Part shown: in pieces, positions 31,485 to 40,908 of the stretch | How the letters are laid out: every line of letters begins with the position of its first letter | Position numbering within the stretch: the stretch's first letter is position 1 | Source of the DNA: an uncultured Flavobacteriaceae bacterium | GTDB lineage: Bacteria; Bacteroidota; Bacteroidia; Flavobacteriales; Flavobacteriaceae | Length of the DNA: 64,000 nucleotides | Assembly: GCA_934675205.1 (NCBI GenBank) | Contig: CAKUPQ010000004.1 | Coordinates: 1-64,000, forward strand | Direction: 5' to 3' | Notes under the pieces: model-generated | Database searches by the model: none | What the model was told of the DNA's origin: nothing | The model's input: only the letters and a program-made list of their open reading frames with translations | Position numbers and translations under genes: made by a program

Positions 31485-34400
31485 CTAATTTTCAATTAAC
31501 GAAATTTCTTCTTCATTCAGTCCATATAATTCATACACCATTTTATCTATTTCGTGGTCTGTTTTTTGGATTTGGATTTTGATGTTTTGTGCTTTTTGTT
31601 GTTCGGTTTCAAAGAATGTGAGCCATTCTGATTTTTGAGAAAGTGACAAGGTTATTTTTTTCTTGGAAAGTTCTTTGCTAAACTCCGAAAAATCAAGATT
31701 GTACCATTCCTGTAATTTTTTGCTTGGCTCGGACAGGTTTAATTCTGATGAAAGCAATTTTAAAAATTTTAATGAACTATTTTGTAACTCTTGGTTCAAT
31801 TGTAACATCAAATCGGCTTTTTCTATAAAAGGTTGTTGTGAAGATAAAGGAATTTCTTTGATTGGTAATTGTTTTAATTGATAACCTTTTATTTTTGGAA
31901 ATAATTGTTTTCCGTCTGAATATTTAGACAGCCAATATTTGTTAATCAAACGAGAATTTAAAATAGCTAAAACATAATATAAATCAAATTCTGTATTATC
32001 CTTAATATACAAACTATATAAAGTATTTGAAGCAAGTATATTTTCTTCACAAATACCAATTATTGGAGCTTGTCCTATTTGCCTTACTACAATTCTTTTC
32101 TTTTTATAAACTTCATAATCTCCTCCACTTTTAATTTTTTCAGGAATAAAATTGAAGAATTTATTTGGAATAGAAAACCTATATCTTTCAATTTCTGAAC
32201 CGTCTATTATTGGTAAATAATCATTATTTTCTTTTGTATCAGAAATTGATGTCTTTCTGTCGAATGCTTGTATTCCAAAATAAGAATTTCCAATTTCTTC
32301 AAAAGGTAAACAATCCGTAAAATCGAAATCAAAAGTTGTTTTTATATTGAAAATATTATCTTTATCTTTTATCCAATCTTCAATATTTTGTTTTCTTACA
32401 AATGATAAATTTCCGTATTGAGAATTAAAAATACCAACTTCATAATTACTTACTTTTTCTTTTCCTAAAATAATTGTTGCAACATCAACATTTGCTTCTG
32501 CAAAAACAGCATCTTCAAAATTTATAATCGTGCTAATTTTGGTATTTTCTAAAATAAATACCCTTAATTTTTGGATATATTTATTTGTCAAATAGGTATT
32601 TGGTGTAATAAATCCTAACAATCCTTTTTCTTTTAAAACCTGTATTGATTTTTCAAAAAATAAATGAAACAAATCTATTTTATAACTTGCAACCTTAAAT
32701 TTTTTGTAATAATCTAAAGTTTGTTCATCAGAATTAGACGGCTGAACTAATACATAAGGCGGATTTCCGATAATCACATCAAAACCACCATTATATTCTG
32801 TATCAAATGCTTTATCAAAATCAACAACCATATTCTCGATAAACCATTTTGTATCGTTATCGTGTTGTGGTAATTCGTGTTTGGTTCGGTTTGTTTTTAT
32901 ATAAGTAATAGTATTATGTAGTTGTTCCGTATCTATCACTTCTTTGCATCCATACTTTTGTGTCCAAAACGGAGTGCTTTTTTTCTTTTCTTCCGACAAT
33001 GGAGCAAGCTCCATTGTTTTCGTGTCTTCCTTCGACAAGGAAGCTTGCTCCATTGTTGCTTCCGGCAAGGGAGTAAACTCCCTTGTTGTTTCCGTATTTT
33101 CTTCCGACAAGGGAGCAAGCTCCCTTGTTGATGTAGATACACCTCGTAATGAATTTACCGAACGTGCAGTTTTAGATTTTATTTTTTGTACTATCCTCGA
33201 AACTTCTTCTTCCTCACAAACCAATAACAAATGAATGTGGTCACGACAAACATTAAAAGCCAACACATTTAAACTATCCTCTTTTACAATCTCATAAACA
33301 GTTTTTGTCAATAGTTTCTCCTCTTCTGGTTCCAAATACTTAACATTCGGATAAGGATTTGTTCCAAAATTTCTCAACTCACGAACTTTATAATCTATCA
33401 TTCTTTGAGACGTACGACTATCGTGTAAGGCAGTAGTTATGTGCCAAACTTTTTTATTTTTTTTGAGAAAAATATGTGGAAATTCTTTTCCCCAATCAAA
33501 TGCTTTGTCTCCTGCAATTTCGGGGTCGTCAATCAGAGAGTTTCCGCATTTTATATTATTGCTCAAATCGTTGAGCTTTCGATTAGGTTGAGCCGTTCGT
33601 AGCCAAAGTGAAAGCCTTGCAATCTGTACGCTTTCTTCGTTAATATCTACTCCATACAAATTATTTTCCAAAATAGAGTTTTCAATATCCGTAAGCACAA
33701 GCGAACTTCCCGTAATTTTAGCCTCCAATTCCGCAATATAATTATGTTCCTTTATCAGAAAATCCAAAGCCTCGTTCAAAAAAGCTCCACTTCCACAAGC
33801 AGGGTCGCAAATCGTAATCTGTAAAAGCCATTTTTTGTATTGCTGTAATTCATTATACGATTTTTCTTTTTGCTTTTTTGACGATACAGATATTTCATCT
33901 TTTTGAAAAATCTCAAATTCCGATTTTTTGTCATCACACAATTTCCCAACCGTATTTTCTACAATATATTTTGTGATGTATTTCGGGGTATAAAAAACGC
34001 CGTCCTTTTTGCGTTTAGTTTTTGATTTATCAACTTCCTGACCTTCAATTTGTGCTTTGATTTCGTCAATTTCGTTTAACGAATTTTCAAAAATATGTCC
34101 CAAAATATTGACATCAACCTCACTCAAAAAATCATAATGACTTAATTTTTCGGTATGATTATAAAGTAAATCATCATCAATTTTTAAGGAATTTAGGAGT
34201 TCATCTTCCTTAAAAAGTCCTCCGTTGTAAGCAAAAATCTGATGTTCTTCTTTGTCTATTCCACTCGATTGCCTAAAAGCAGGTAACGAAACTTTTGCTC
34301 CTATATTCAAATCGTTGAAATAGGTTTTGTATCGGTCATAAAGCGAAACGTCAATCCGCATTTCCCGAAGTTGTTTCCATTCTTTATTGATTCTAAAAAT

Positions 34401-35162
34401 CAGGTTTGTAGGCAATAAATTTCTATCTTCTGCAAAAAATATAAACAAAAATCTGTCCAGCAGTTTTTGGGATTTTTTGAACAGTTCCAATGGCTCAAAT
34501 TGTGGATTGAGCTTTACTAAATTGTTATATAATTCCCTTTTGAAAAGCGAATAATCTTTGTATAATTTTTTGGTAATAACATCTTCCTGACTTACCGATT
34601 CGTCTTTAATTTTCTTGGCTAAATCATTTTTTATATTGTCAAAAGCCAAACACAAATACAACAAATCAAACTCGTTTTTGGTCAGAGTAAAAAGATTGAA
34701 CTCTATAAACTCAATCGCATTATCAATATAAAAACGTAGTTTTTCAAAGTTAGAAGTAACCACATACGTACAATCGTTCTGATTGTTTTTATAACCAAAT
34801 GCCTGTGCTTCGATTTTTCCTAAATCGGTTGTGTTTGTTCCTTTGAGTTCAATAACAGCCCGAACAACAAGGGAGTTTGCTCCCTTGTTAACCAGAATCG
34901 CTCCGTCTGCTTTTTTGCTGTCTTTTATGTTTTTGAGTTCAGTCGTAAGGTTGAAATCTTTGTCAGGATTGAGCGTATAACCCAAAATCTTTACAAACAA
35001 ATCCCTCAAAAATCCTTCCTGATATTGTTCTTCTTTTGCATTTCGGATATTTTCCTGAATAGTATAATTCTGAAAGTGATTTGTAAAATCATTCCATTTC
35101 TGATTCAGTAAATCCTTGTCTTGTGCTTGTAAATATTTTGTGATTACGTTTTTTTGAAACAT
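31485..35162 (-). CDS. Type IIG-like restriction-modification protein with embedded HUH domain
   Basis: A 1225-residue single-chain enzyme. A PD-(D/E)xK nuclease lies near the N-terminus (Asp86 in KKADGAIL, Glu105-x-Lys107 in AVIELKG). The N6-adenine methylase follows: GVFYTPKYITKYIV (388-401), SAM motif I DPACGSGAF (453-461), YGVDINEESV, and catalytic NPPY at 800-803. The target-recognition part occupies ~950-1100 (YLPIIDGSEIERY, RIVVRQIG, ASNTLYSLYI). This is the Eco57I-like layout. Between FPHIF (565) and NGGFDVIIGNPPY (791) sit ~225 extra residues carrying a Y1/RAYT-like HUH domain with HxH at 642-644 and Tyr754. The frame is intact throughout, so the protein may be active. It lies 43 bp downstream of the AddB-like gene. 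Confidence 0.85.
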   Translation of the reverse strand: MFQKNVITKYLQAQDKDLLNQKWNDFTNHFQNYTIQENIRNAKEEQYQEGFLRDLFVKILGYTLNPDKDFNLTTELKNIKDSKKADGAILVNKGANSLVVRAVIELKGTNTTDLGKIEAQAFGYKNNQNDCTYVVTSNFEKLRFYIDNAIEFIEFNLFTLTKNEFDLLYLCLAFDNIKNDLAKKIKDESVSQEDVITKKLYKDYSLFKRELYNNLVKLNPQFEPLELFKKSQKLLDRFLFIFFAEDRNLLPTNLIFRINKEWKQLREMRIDVSLYDRYKTYFNDLNIGAKVSLPAFRQSSGIDKEEHQIFAYNGGLFKEDELLNSLKIDDDLLYNHTEKLSHYDFLSEVDVNILGHIFENSLNEIDEIKAQIEGQEVDKSKTKRKKDGVFYTPKYITKYIVENTVGKLCDDKKSEFEIFQKDEISVSSKKQKEKSYNELQQYKKWLLQITICDPACGSGAFLNEALDFLIKEHNYIAELEAKITGSSLVLTDIENSILENNLYGVDINEESVQIARLSLWLRTAQPNRKLNDLSNNIKCGNSLIDDPEIAGDKAFDWGKEFPHIFLKKNKKVWHITTALHDSRTSQRMIDYKVRELRNFGTNPYPNVKYLEPEEEKLLTKTVYEIVKEDSLNVLAFNVCRDHIHLLLVCEEEEVSRIVQKIKSKTARSVNSLRGVSTSTRELAPLSEENTETTREFTPLPEATMEQASLSKEDTKTMELAPLSEEKKKSTPFWTQKYGCKEVIDTEQLHNTITYIKTNRTKHELPQHDNDTKWFIENMVVDFDKAFDTEYNGGFDVIIGNPPYVLVQPSNSDEQTLDYYKKFKVASYKIDLFHLFFEKSIQVLKEKGLLGFITPNTYLTNKYIQKLRVFILENTKISTIINFEDAVFAEANVDVATIILGKEKVSNYEVGIFNSQYGNLSFVRKQNIEDWIKDKDNIFNIKTTFDFDFTDCLPFEEIGNSYFGIQAFDRKTSISDTKENNDYLPIIDGSEIERYRFSIPNKFFNFIPEKIKSGGDYEVYKKKRIVVRQIGQAPIIGICEENILASNTLYSLYIKDNTEFDLYYVLAILNSRLINKYWLSKYSDGKQLFPKIKGYQLKQLPIKEIPLSSQQPFIEKADLMLQLNQELQNSSLKFLKLLSSELNLSEPSKKLQEWYNLDFSEFSKELSKKKITLSLSQKSEWLTFFETEQQKAQNIKIQIQKTDHEIDKMVYELYGLNEEEISLIEN
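32793..33467 (-). mobile_element. IS200/RAYT-like HUH domain inserted in frame in the methylase
   Basis: The insert reads VWHITTALHDSRTSQRMID, then LNVLAFNVCRDHIHLLLVCEEEEVSRIVQKIKSKTA. After a long loop come FWTQKYGCKEVIDTEQL and ITYIKTNRTKHEL. DHIHLLL supplies the HUH metal-binding pair. The Tyr of TYIKTN matches the catalytic tyrosine helix (YIxxN) of REP-associated tyrosine transposases. All key residues are kept. It separates methylase motifs that are normally only ~15 residues apart. Confidence 0.75.
32991..33131. repeat. Four tandem REP-like palindromes inside the HUH loop
   Basis: Units centred on CAATGGAGCAAGCTCCATTG (32997-33016), an imperfect CAAGGAAGCTTGCTCCATTG (33036-33055), CAAGGGAGTAAACTCCCTTG (33066-33085) and CAAGGGAGCAAGCTCCCTTG (33108-33127). 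Each is preceded by TTCC(G/T)-type spacer sequence and encodes a unit like LAPLSEENT. They occupy the loop between the HxH helix and the tyrosine half of the HUH domain. Confidence 0.9.
34866..34889. repeat. Fifth REP-like palindrome, in the nuclease domain codons
   Basis: AACAAGGGAG-TTTG-CTCCCTTGTT has the same arms as the copies in the HUH loop 1.7 kb away. It encodes NKGANSLVV between the nuclease residues Asp86 and Glu105. Confidence 0.9.
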
Positions 35163-35204
35163 TTTTTCGGATTAAGGTTTAACTCGCAAGTTACTAAAAA
35201 CAAT

Positions 35205-37949
35205 TTACATTTTCTCCTCAAACGCAATATCCTTATCAAGAATTTCAAGCAATAAGCAAATGGTTTCTTCCTTAAAATTCTCAAGGATTTCGGGAGTTAT
35301 ACGATGTTCTGTTTCTTTTTCTTCCTTAAATCCGAAAGGCAAAAATCCTTTTTTCAGATTTTTAAACGAAATAATTCCCGTTTCTATCGGAAGTCCGTTT
35401 GCGTGTTTTTCGTACATAAAAACATAGCTCAAAAGCTGAATGATTTTGTTTTTCTTTTCGTTCCCCAAAAAATCATTCCAAGCCGATAAAACCAAATCCG
35501 AAGGCTCTACTTTTCCTGTTTTATAGTCTATAATTCGGATTGTTCCGTTGCGTTTTTCGATTCTGTCAATATTCCCTTTGATTTTAATCGGAAAAGGCAG
35601 TCTTTTATCTTCGATAAATCGGTCAAACTCTTTTTCCAAAAACAAAATCTCAACTTCATCTTCGAGATTTTCTTTTTCCATTCGCAGAAAATTCAAAATA
35701 CTTCTTTTGGCAGATTCAAAGGCCAACAAATTTTTCCCTTTAGTAATATCCCCTTCTTTAAACTGCTTTTTGAACTTTTCCTGAAGTACCGACTCAAAGC
35801 GGTTTTCCATTTGCTCCACATCAAAAATCGTCAAAATCCTGTTGATATAAGGAGTGTACAATTCCTCTAATGTATTGTGAATAACCGTCCCTAACGTATT
35901 GGCTTCGATAGTTTCTTCGACCTCCTTGTTTTCGTTGATTTTCAAAATCCTCTGATAATAAAAATCTATCGGATTCCTCACATAAGCCGAAAGTGAAGAC
36001 GGAGAAAATCCGTTTTCGGAAATTTCTTTCAGTCGTTCCATTGCCAAATCCGACTTTTCTATTTTCAACGAATGATAAGCCACGTTCGGTAATTCGGCAT
36101 TATAAATTTCGTCCGTAATGGTGTGATTCGGTTGCTTTTCGACTTTCAGTTGGGTAATAAAACGACTTTTTTCTCCTCCGTCCAATCCGTCATCTTCCGT
36201 ATTATAAACCAAATAAATGTTCTTTGCCCTTGATAACAACCTGTAAAAATGATACGTATAAATTGCATCTCTGTCCCGATAAGTCGGAAGTCCGAATTCC
36301 CGTTTTACATCATACGGAATAAAGGAATTTTGTGATTTTCCGAACGGAATTTTTCCTTCGTTTACGGAAGTGAAAATCACATTTTCAAAGTCCAACGTTC
36401 GGGATTCGAGGATTCCCATAATCTGCAATCCCGAAAGTGGCTCTCCCTCAAACGAAACCTCTGCACTGTCAATAACCTGCTTGTAAATCGAATACAGATT
36501 CTGAATATCTCCCACATTCGGAGCAATCGAAAAATAATTTTTGAGCTGATTGATGATTTTGTGAATCTCAAAAACAAAAGCAAGTGTAACTTTATCTGAA
36601 TCAGAGTTTTTACTTAAATTGTTTTTTATCTGAATCAAAATATCGGAAATCCTGTTCAAAATTCCCAAAACATCATCAGACCATTTGTCAAAAATCAAGT
36701 TGAAAAAATCCGTTTGATTTTTGTTTAATTCGTATAATTTCTGATGTGTAAGAAACGTAAAATTATTGGTTTTGATAATTTCGACAACCTCGTTTGCTTT
36801 GACAAAAGGCTCAACAAACGGATTCGAAAGCACCTCCAAAACATCTTTGTAATAAAACGTATAAGCCTCGCCTTTTCGGGATTTTGCGTAGGTGTGCATT
36901 TTGAAAAGTCGGTTTATCAAAAACTGAATCGGATTGTTTCGGGCTGAATATTCCAACGTGATATTCAGGCTTTTTACGCTTTCGGGAAGTGCATACAAAA
37001 CAGGAATCAACAGGCTTTTTTCGGACAGCACAAGTGCTGTTTTGTTCAGACTTTCGGGGTTTTCGTCAATCTGTTTTTCGAGAACCTGTCCGACCACTTT
37101 AGCCTGTCCGACTGATTTGGCAGTTCCGATTATCTGAATGTTTTTCTCTTTTGAAAATTCGTCAAAAATCCATTCAAACGGATTGGAATCGTAATGTTTC
37201 CAATTCTTTTTGATATTTCGGATAAAATATCCTGCCTGATTGTGTGAGTCTTCTAAAAAAACCTTGTCTATATCCCAATATATTTTTGCTTGTTTTTCTT
37301 TCAGCAAATGCTGAATGATTTTTTCTTCGGAAGGCATCAGTGCATTAAATCCGACAAATACAAAAATTTCTTTGGCATTCACTTTGGCAAATTCATCAAT
37401 CTTTTTGACCGATTCTCTGTAAATCAAACCCTGATAACCTACTTTTCTCTGAATCTGATATTCGTAAAAAGCATTATAAAACTTCGGAAGTAAACTCCAA
37501 AATTTGAGGTGTTTTTCGATAATTTCGGTTCGTTTTTCGGATAAAGACCAATGCTCAATGTCTTTTATTTCTTTTAGATATTGCAGGATTTTATTCGGTT
37601 CTAAAAGGTATGAATCTATTTCGCTGAAATCTTTGAGCAGCACTTTAGCCCAAGGAGCAAACTGTTCAAAGGATTGTTTTTCAGACTTGTCCGAAACCTC
37701 CGAATACACCTTATAAAACTCAAATAATTGTTCAACTGTATCTAATGATCGGATTCCCGAAATACGTTCTGTAAGTTCTTGAATACTGCAAATATTCGGA
37801 GCAAAAACAGTTTCGGATATATGCTGTTCAATTTCGTTTATCAAAAAAATCTTTGATCTCCTGTTCGGAAGAACAACCGTAACATTCGTAAACGAATTCC
37901 CAAACTGACCTATAAGCTCTTTGGCTATTTTATTCAAAAAAGTTTCCAT
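35205..37949 (-). CDS. AddB/RecB-like PD-(D/E)xK nuclease
   Basis: A 914-residue protein with a degenerate helicase-like N-terminal part (VTVVLPNRRSKIFLINEIE, a Walker A position without the GKT core). A C-terminal RecB-family nuclease lies at about residues 640-860 (FSPSSLSAYVRNPIDFYYQRIL, LGTVIHNTLEELY, GNIDRIEKRNGTIRIIDYKTGK). This matches the inactive-helicase nuclease subunit that works with an AddA/RecB-like helicase in double-strand break processing. The partner is not in the window. Confidence 0.85.
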   Translation of the reverse strand: METFLNKIAKELIGQFGNSFTNVTVVLPNRRSKIFLINEIEQHISETVFAPNICSIQELTERISGIRSLDTVEQLFEFYKVYSEVSDKSEKQSFEQFAPWAKVLLKDFSEIDSYLLEPNKILQYLKEIKDIEHWSLSEKRTEIIEKHLKFWSLLPKFYNAFYEYQIQRKVGYQGLIYRESVKKIDEFAKVNAKEIFVFVGFNALMPSEEKIIQHLLKEKQAKIYWDIDKVFLEDSHNQAGYFIRNIKKNWKHYDSNPFEWIFDEFSKEKNIQIIGTAKSVGQAKVVGQVLEKQIDENPESLNKTALVLSEKSLLIPVLYALPESVKSLNITLEYSARNNPIQFLINRLFKMHTYAKSRKGEAYTFYYKDVLEVLSNPFVEPFVKANEVVEIIKTNNFTFLTHQKLYELNKNQTDFFNLIFDKWSDDVLGILNRISDILIQIKNNLSKNSDSDKVTLAFVFEIHKIINQLKNYFSIAPNVGDIQNLYSIYKQVIDSAEVSFEGEPLSGLQIMGILESRTLDFENVIFTSVNEGKIPFGKSQNSFIPYDVKREFGLPTYRDRDAIYTYHFYRLLSRAKNIYLVYNTEDDGLDGGEKSRFITQLKVEKQPNHTITDEIYNAELPNVAYHSLKIEKSDLAMERLKEISENGFSPSSLSAYVRNPIDFYYQRILKINENKEVEETIEANTLGTVIHNTLEELYTPYINRILTIFDVEQMENRFESVLQEKFKKQFKEGDITKGKNLLAFESAKRSILNFLRMEKENLEDEVEILFLEKEFDRFIEDKRLPFPIKIKGNIDRIEKRNGTIRIIDYKTGKVEPSDLVLSAWNDFLGNEKKNKIIQLLSYVFMYEKHANGLPIETGIISFKNLKKGFLPFGFKEEKETEHRITPEILENFKEETICLLLEILDKDIAFEEKM

Positions 37950-37965
37950 ACCATAAAGTAAATCT

Positions 37966-38117
37966 GTTTAAAGTTGTTCAAGATAATTCATTTATGTCTT
38001 TTTTCGGTTGCAAATTCGTTAAATTTTAAAACGATAGCTCTGCTATCCTTTAAAAACTTGCCTCTTCTCACTCAAAAAAAGTCTATAAAATTTATTACAG
38101 AACAAATTTAAACAGAT
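37966..38117. repeat. Nested palindromes between AddB-like gene and ompA
   Basis: Outer arms AAATCTGTTTAAA and TTTAAACAGATT lie ~130 bp apart and enclose TTTTAAAACGATAGC-TCT-GCTATCCTTTAAAA. No gene or promoter is evident in the gap. Confidence 0.6.
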
Positions 38118-38126
38118 TCATAAAAA

Positions 38127-38152
38127 AAACGTCCCGAAATTCGGGACGTTTT
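38127..38152 (-). terminator. ompA terminator
   Basis: AAAACGTCCCGAA pairs with TTCGGGACGTTTT, a tight GC-rich stem. It lies 35 bp past the ompA stop. Confidence 0.8.
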
Positions 38153-38186
38153 AAGTATATAATTTAAAACTTTTTTTGTTTTAAAA

Positions 38187-39584
38187 TTAGTTTACTAGGT
38201 TGATTTCAACTCTACGGTTGTTAGTTCTACCAGCAGCTGTATTGTTTGTGTCAATTGGCTTGTCTGGTCCGTAACCTGCAGATGACAATCTTGAAGCATC
38301 AATTCCGTTTTCAATCAAGAAGTTTTTAACAGCCGCAGCTCTTTCTTCTGAAAGTTTTTGGTTAAGAGCTTTACCACCTGTGCTGTCTGTATGACCTTCG
38401 ATAGTAAATTTAGCATCCGGATATTCTTTCAAGATTGAAACAATAGAATTCAATACAGGATAAGTTTGTTTTTGGAAAGATGATTTTCCTGAATCAAACA
38501 ATATCGTTTTAGCATATTGTTTCAATTGTGCAGCGTGCTCTTGAGTAAGCTCAGGACAACCGTTGTTAGATGCAGGACCTTTTTGTTCAGGACACTTATC
38601 TAAATGGTCAGGCACTCCGTCTCCGTCTGTATCAGGCCAAGGGCAACCGTTGTTTTCTTTCGGACCTGCAACTTCAGGACATCTGTCCAAGTTATCAGTA
38701 ACTCCATCTCCGTCTGTATCAGGCCAAGGACAACCTTTGTTTTCTTTTGGACCTGCAACTTCAGGACACGCATCTAAATTATCAGCAACTCCGTCACCGT
38801 CTGTATCTGGACAACCGTTATATTCTGCTGAACCTGCATCAAAAGGACAAGCATCATCTTTATCAGGAATTCCGTCTCCATCTGAATCAGGACAACCATT
38901 GAACTCAAGTAAACCGAAGTCTTCCGGACAAGCATCATCTTTATCATAGATTCCGTCTCCGTCTGTATCTTTACCACCAAATTTGATAGTAAGACCTACA
39001 AAATGTTGTAGATGAGTTGGTAAATCTGTTCTGATATCATCAAACGAATGTTTGTAAGTAGAACGAAGCATAAGTCCTATTTTTTCAGTAAACCAAAAAG
39101 TTACTCCTAAACCTCCGTTTACTGTTCCTCCACTATGGTCTCCGTAGAAAGTATAACCTCCCCCAACATGAGCAGAAGGATCAAACCATTTAGAACCAAT
39201 CAAGTCTTGGAATGAATATTTTACCATTCCGTCAATTCCGTAATACTCAAGATCTCCAGGATTTGTTACAGGATATTCTCCTGAAGCATCACGTAATTCA
39301 ACAAATTTATCAATTTTGTTGATTGACCCTGTTACTCCAAAAGAGAATCCACTTCCGATATATCTCTCAACAGAAAGATATGACACAGAAGGAATATAAT
39401 TCCAATGGTCTTTTACATTAAAATACTCCGAGAACTGGTCAGCTATCGGACTTGTAGCACTTACACGGGTATCAACTCCGTTTGCACCAAAGCTAACAGC
39501 CCATTTGTTGTTATCGTCTTGAGCGTTTACAGAAAGCCCAACAGCTAACAACACAACAGCAAAAAGTTTGTTTAGATGTTTCAT
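38187..39584 (-). CDS. OmpA family protein with thrombospondin type-3 repeats
   Basis: A 465-residue outer-membrane protein: signal peptide [22 protein letters not shown], an N-terminal eight-strand barrel (~25-205) and five calcium-binding DxDGDGxxDxxDxCP repeats (~210-350). The C-terminal OmpA domain ([34 protein letters not shown]) anchors to peptidoglycan. A TTG frame extension 20 codons upstream contains the TACATTTG promoter, so the ATG is chosen. This is the major flavobacterial porin-like OmpA layout, probably highly expressed. Confidence 0.95.
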   Translation of the reverse strand: MKHLNKLFAVVLLAVGLSVNAQDDNNKWAVSFGANGVDTRVSATSPIADQFSEYFNVKDHWNYIPSVSYLSVERYIGSGFSFGVTGSINKIDKFVELRDASGEYPVTNPGDLEYYGIDGMVKYSFQDLIGSKWFDPSAHVGGGYTFYGDHSGGTVNGGLGVTFWFTEKIGLMLRSTYKHSFDDIRTDLPTHLQHFVGLTIKFGGKDTDGDGIYDKDDACPEDFGLLEFNGCPDSDGDGIPDKDDACPFDAGSAEYNGCPDTDGDGVADNLDACPEVAGPKENKGCPWPDTDGDGVTDNLDRCPEVAGPKENNGCPWPDTDGDGVPDHLDKCPEQKGPASNNGCPELTQEHAAQLKQYAKTILFDSGKSSFQKQTYPVLNSIVSILKEYPDAKFTIEGHTDSTGGKALNQKLSEERAAAVKNFLIENGIDASRLSSAGYGPDKPIDTNNTAAGRTNNRRVEINLVN

Positions 39585-39614
39585 ACTTAAGTTTTTAAAA
39601 TAGTTTATTTTGTG

Positions 39615-39622
39615 CAAATGTA
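39615..39622 (-). promoter_or_regulatory. ompA promoter TACATTTG
   Basis: TACATTTG followed by a 30-bp leader to the ATG. An upstream start would read through it. Confidence 0.55.
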
Positions 39623-39663
39623 CTTTGTTAAAGTGAATTAACAAAAAGAAAAGCCAAAAAAAT

Positions 39664-40854
39664 TCAAATTAGACCCAATTTTTGACCAACTTTAACAAAT
39701 GCAGCTATCGTTTTATCTAAATGTTCTTTGGTATGTGCTGCTGATAACTGCACTCTGATTCTTGCCTTATCTTTCGGAACAACCGGATAAAAGAATCCGA
39801 TTACATATACCCCTTCTTTCAACAATTCATCTGCCATTGTTTGCGAAAGTTTCGCATCATACAACATAACCGGAACAATCGCAGAATCTCCGTCAATGAT
39901 GTCAAAACCTGCTTTTTTCATTCCGTCTTTGAAATAATTGGTATTCCATTCTAATTTATCTCTAAGCGTAGTGTCTTTCTGTAGTAACTCAAACACTTTA
40001 ATAGAAGCTCCAACAATCGAAGGTGCTAACGAATTAGAAAACAAATACGGACGTGAACGCTGTCTTAAAATTTCGATAATTTCTTTTTTACCCGTAGTAT
40101 ATCCTCCCATTGCTCCTCCGAGTGCTTTTCCGAAAGTTCCCGTAATAATATCCACACGACCCATAACTCCTTTTGCCTCAAGCGTTCCTTTTCCTGTTGC
40201 TCCGATAAATCCTGCTGCGTGACATTCATCAACCATAACAAGTGCATCATATTTATCAGCCAAATCACAGATTTTGTCAAGTGGAGCAACCAATCCGTCC
40301 ATTGAAAAAACTCCGTCTGTTACAATAATCTTAAATCTTCGGTTTTCAGCATTTGCTTTTTTGAGTTGTTCTTCCAAATCAGCCATATCATTATTTTGGT
40401 AACGATAACGAGCTGCTTTACACAAACGAACTCCGTCAATAATCGAAGCGTGGTTCAGACTATCCGAAATAATCGCATCTTCTTCCGAAAACAAAGGTTC
40501 GAAAACTCCTCCGTTTGCATCAAAAGCAGCTGCATATAATATAGTGTCTTCCGTTCCGTAGAATTTAGCCACTTCTTGTTCCAATGTTTTGTGAATATCC
40601 TGTGTTCCGCAAATAAATCGTACAGACGACATTCCGAAACCGTGAGAATCCAAAGCATCTTTTGCTGATTGGATAACTTCAGGGTGCGAAGACAAGCCCA
40701 AATAATTGTTCGCACAAAAATTCAAAACCGTTTTTCCGTTTACCGTAATTTCTGCTCCCTGTGGAGAAGTAATGATTCTTTCCCTTTTGAAAAGTCCGTT
40801 TTCTTCAATCGAATTTAATTCACTTTGAAAATGTTCTTTAATTTTTCCGTACAT
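39664..40854 (-). CDS. kbl: Glycine C-acetyltransferase (2-amino-3-ketobutyrate CoA ligase)
   Basis: Kbl splits 2-amino-3-ketobutyrate with CoA into glycine and acetyl-CoA in threonine breakdown. The 396-residue alpha-oxoamine synthase shows [48 protein letters not shown] and the PLP lysine in [10 protein letters not shown] near residue 244. Length is normal. No threonine dehydrogenase gene is adjacent. A GTTTAAGG-type repeat lies 7 bp upstream of its ATG. Confidence 0.95.
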   Translation of the reverse strand: MYGKIKEHFQSELNSIEENGLFKRERIITSPQGAEITVNGKTVLNFCANNYLGLSSHPEVIQSAKDALDSHGFGMSSVRFICGTQDIHKTLEQEVAKFYGTEDTILYAAAFDANGGVFEPLFSEEDAIISDSLNHASIIDGVRLCKAARYRYQNNDMADLEEQLKKANAENRRFKIIVTDGVFSMDGLVAPLDKICDLADKYDALVMVDECHAAGFIGATGKGTLEAKGVMGRVDIITGTFGKALGGAMGGYTTGKKEIIEILRQRSRPYLFSNSLAPSIVGASIKVFELLQKDTTLRDKLEWNTNYFKDGMKKAGFDIIDGDSAIVPVMLYDAKLSQTMADELLKEGVYVIGFFYPVVPKDKARIRVQLSAAHTKEHLDKTIAAFVKVGQKLGLI

Positions 40855-40861
40855 ATTTTTT

Positions 40862-40884
40862 GTTTAAGGTTTAAAGTTTAAGGT
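40862..40884. repeat. GTTTAAGGTTTAAAG tract
   Basis: GTTTAAGGTTTAAAGTTTAA, the same vocabulary as the elements in yggS and near 31.35 and 50.7 kb. Confidence 0.6.
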
Positions 40885-40908
40885 TGTTTTGCAACTAAAA
40901 ATCTAAAA

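Noticed and set aside
32991..33131. Possible CRISPR array (four short repeats with spacers)
   Set aside because: Spacers are short and similar, the repeats are palindromes with stepwise variants, and the whole tract is coding inside a larger gene.
32944..33234. Frames rich in SFFRQGSKLPC-type repeats on the other strand
   Set aside because: Products of the palindromic repeats read in other frames within the restriction-modification gene.
38563..38949. 128-residue frame with repeated SGQ/SPS units
   Set aside because: Antisense reading of the calcium-binding repeats of ompA.
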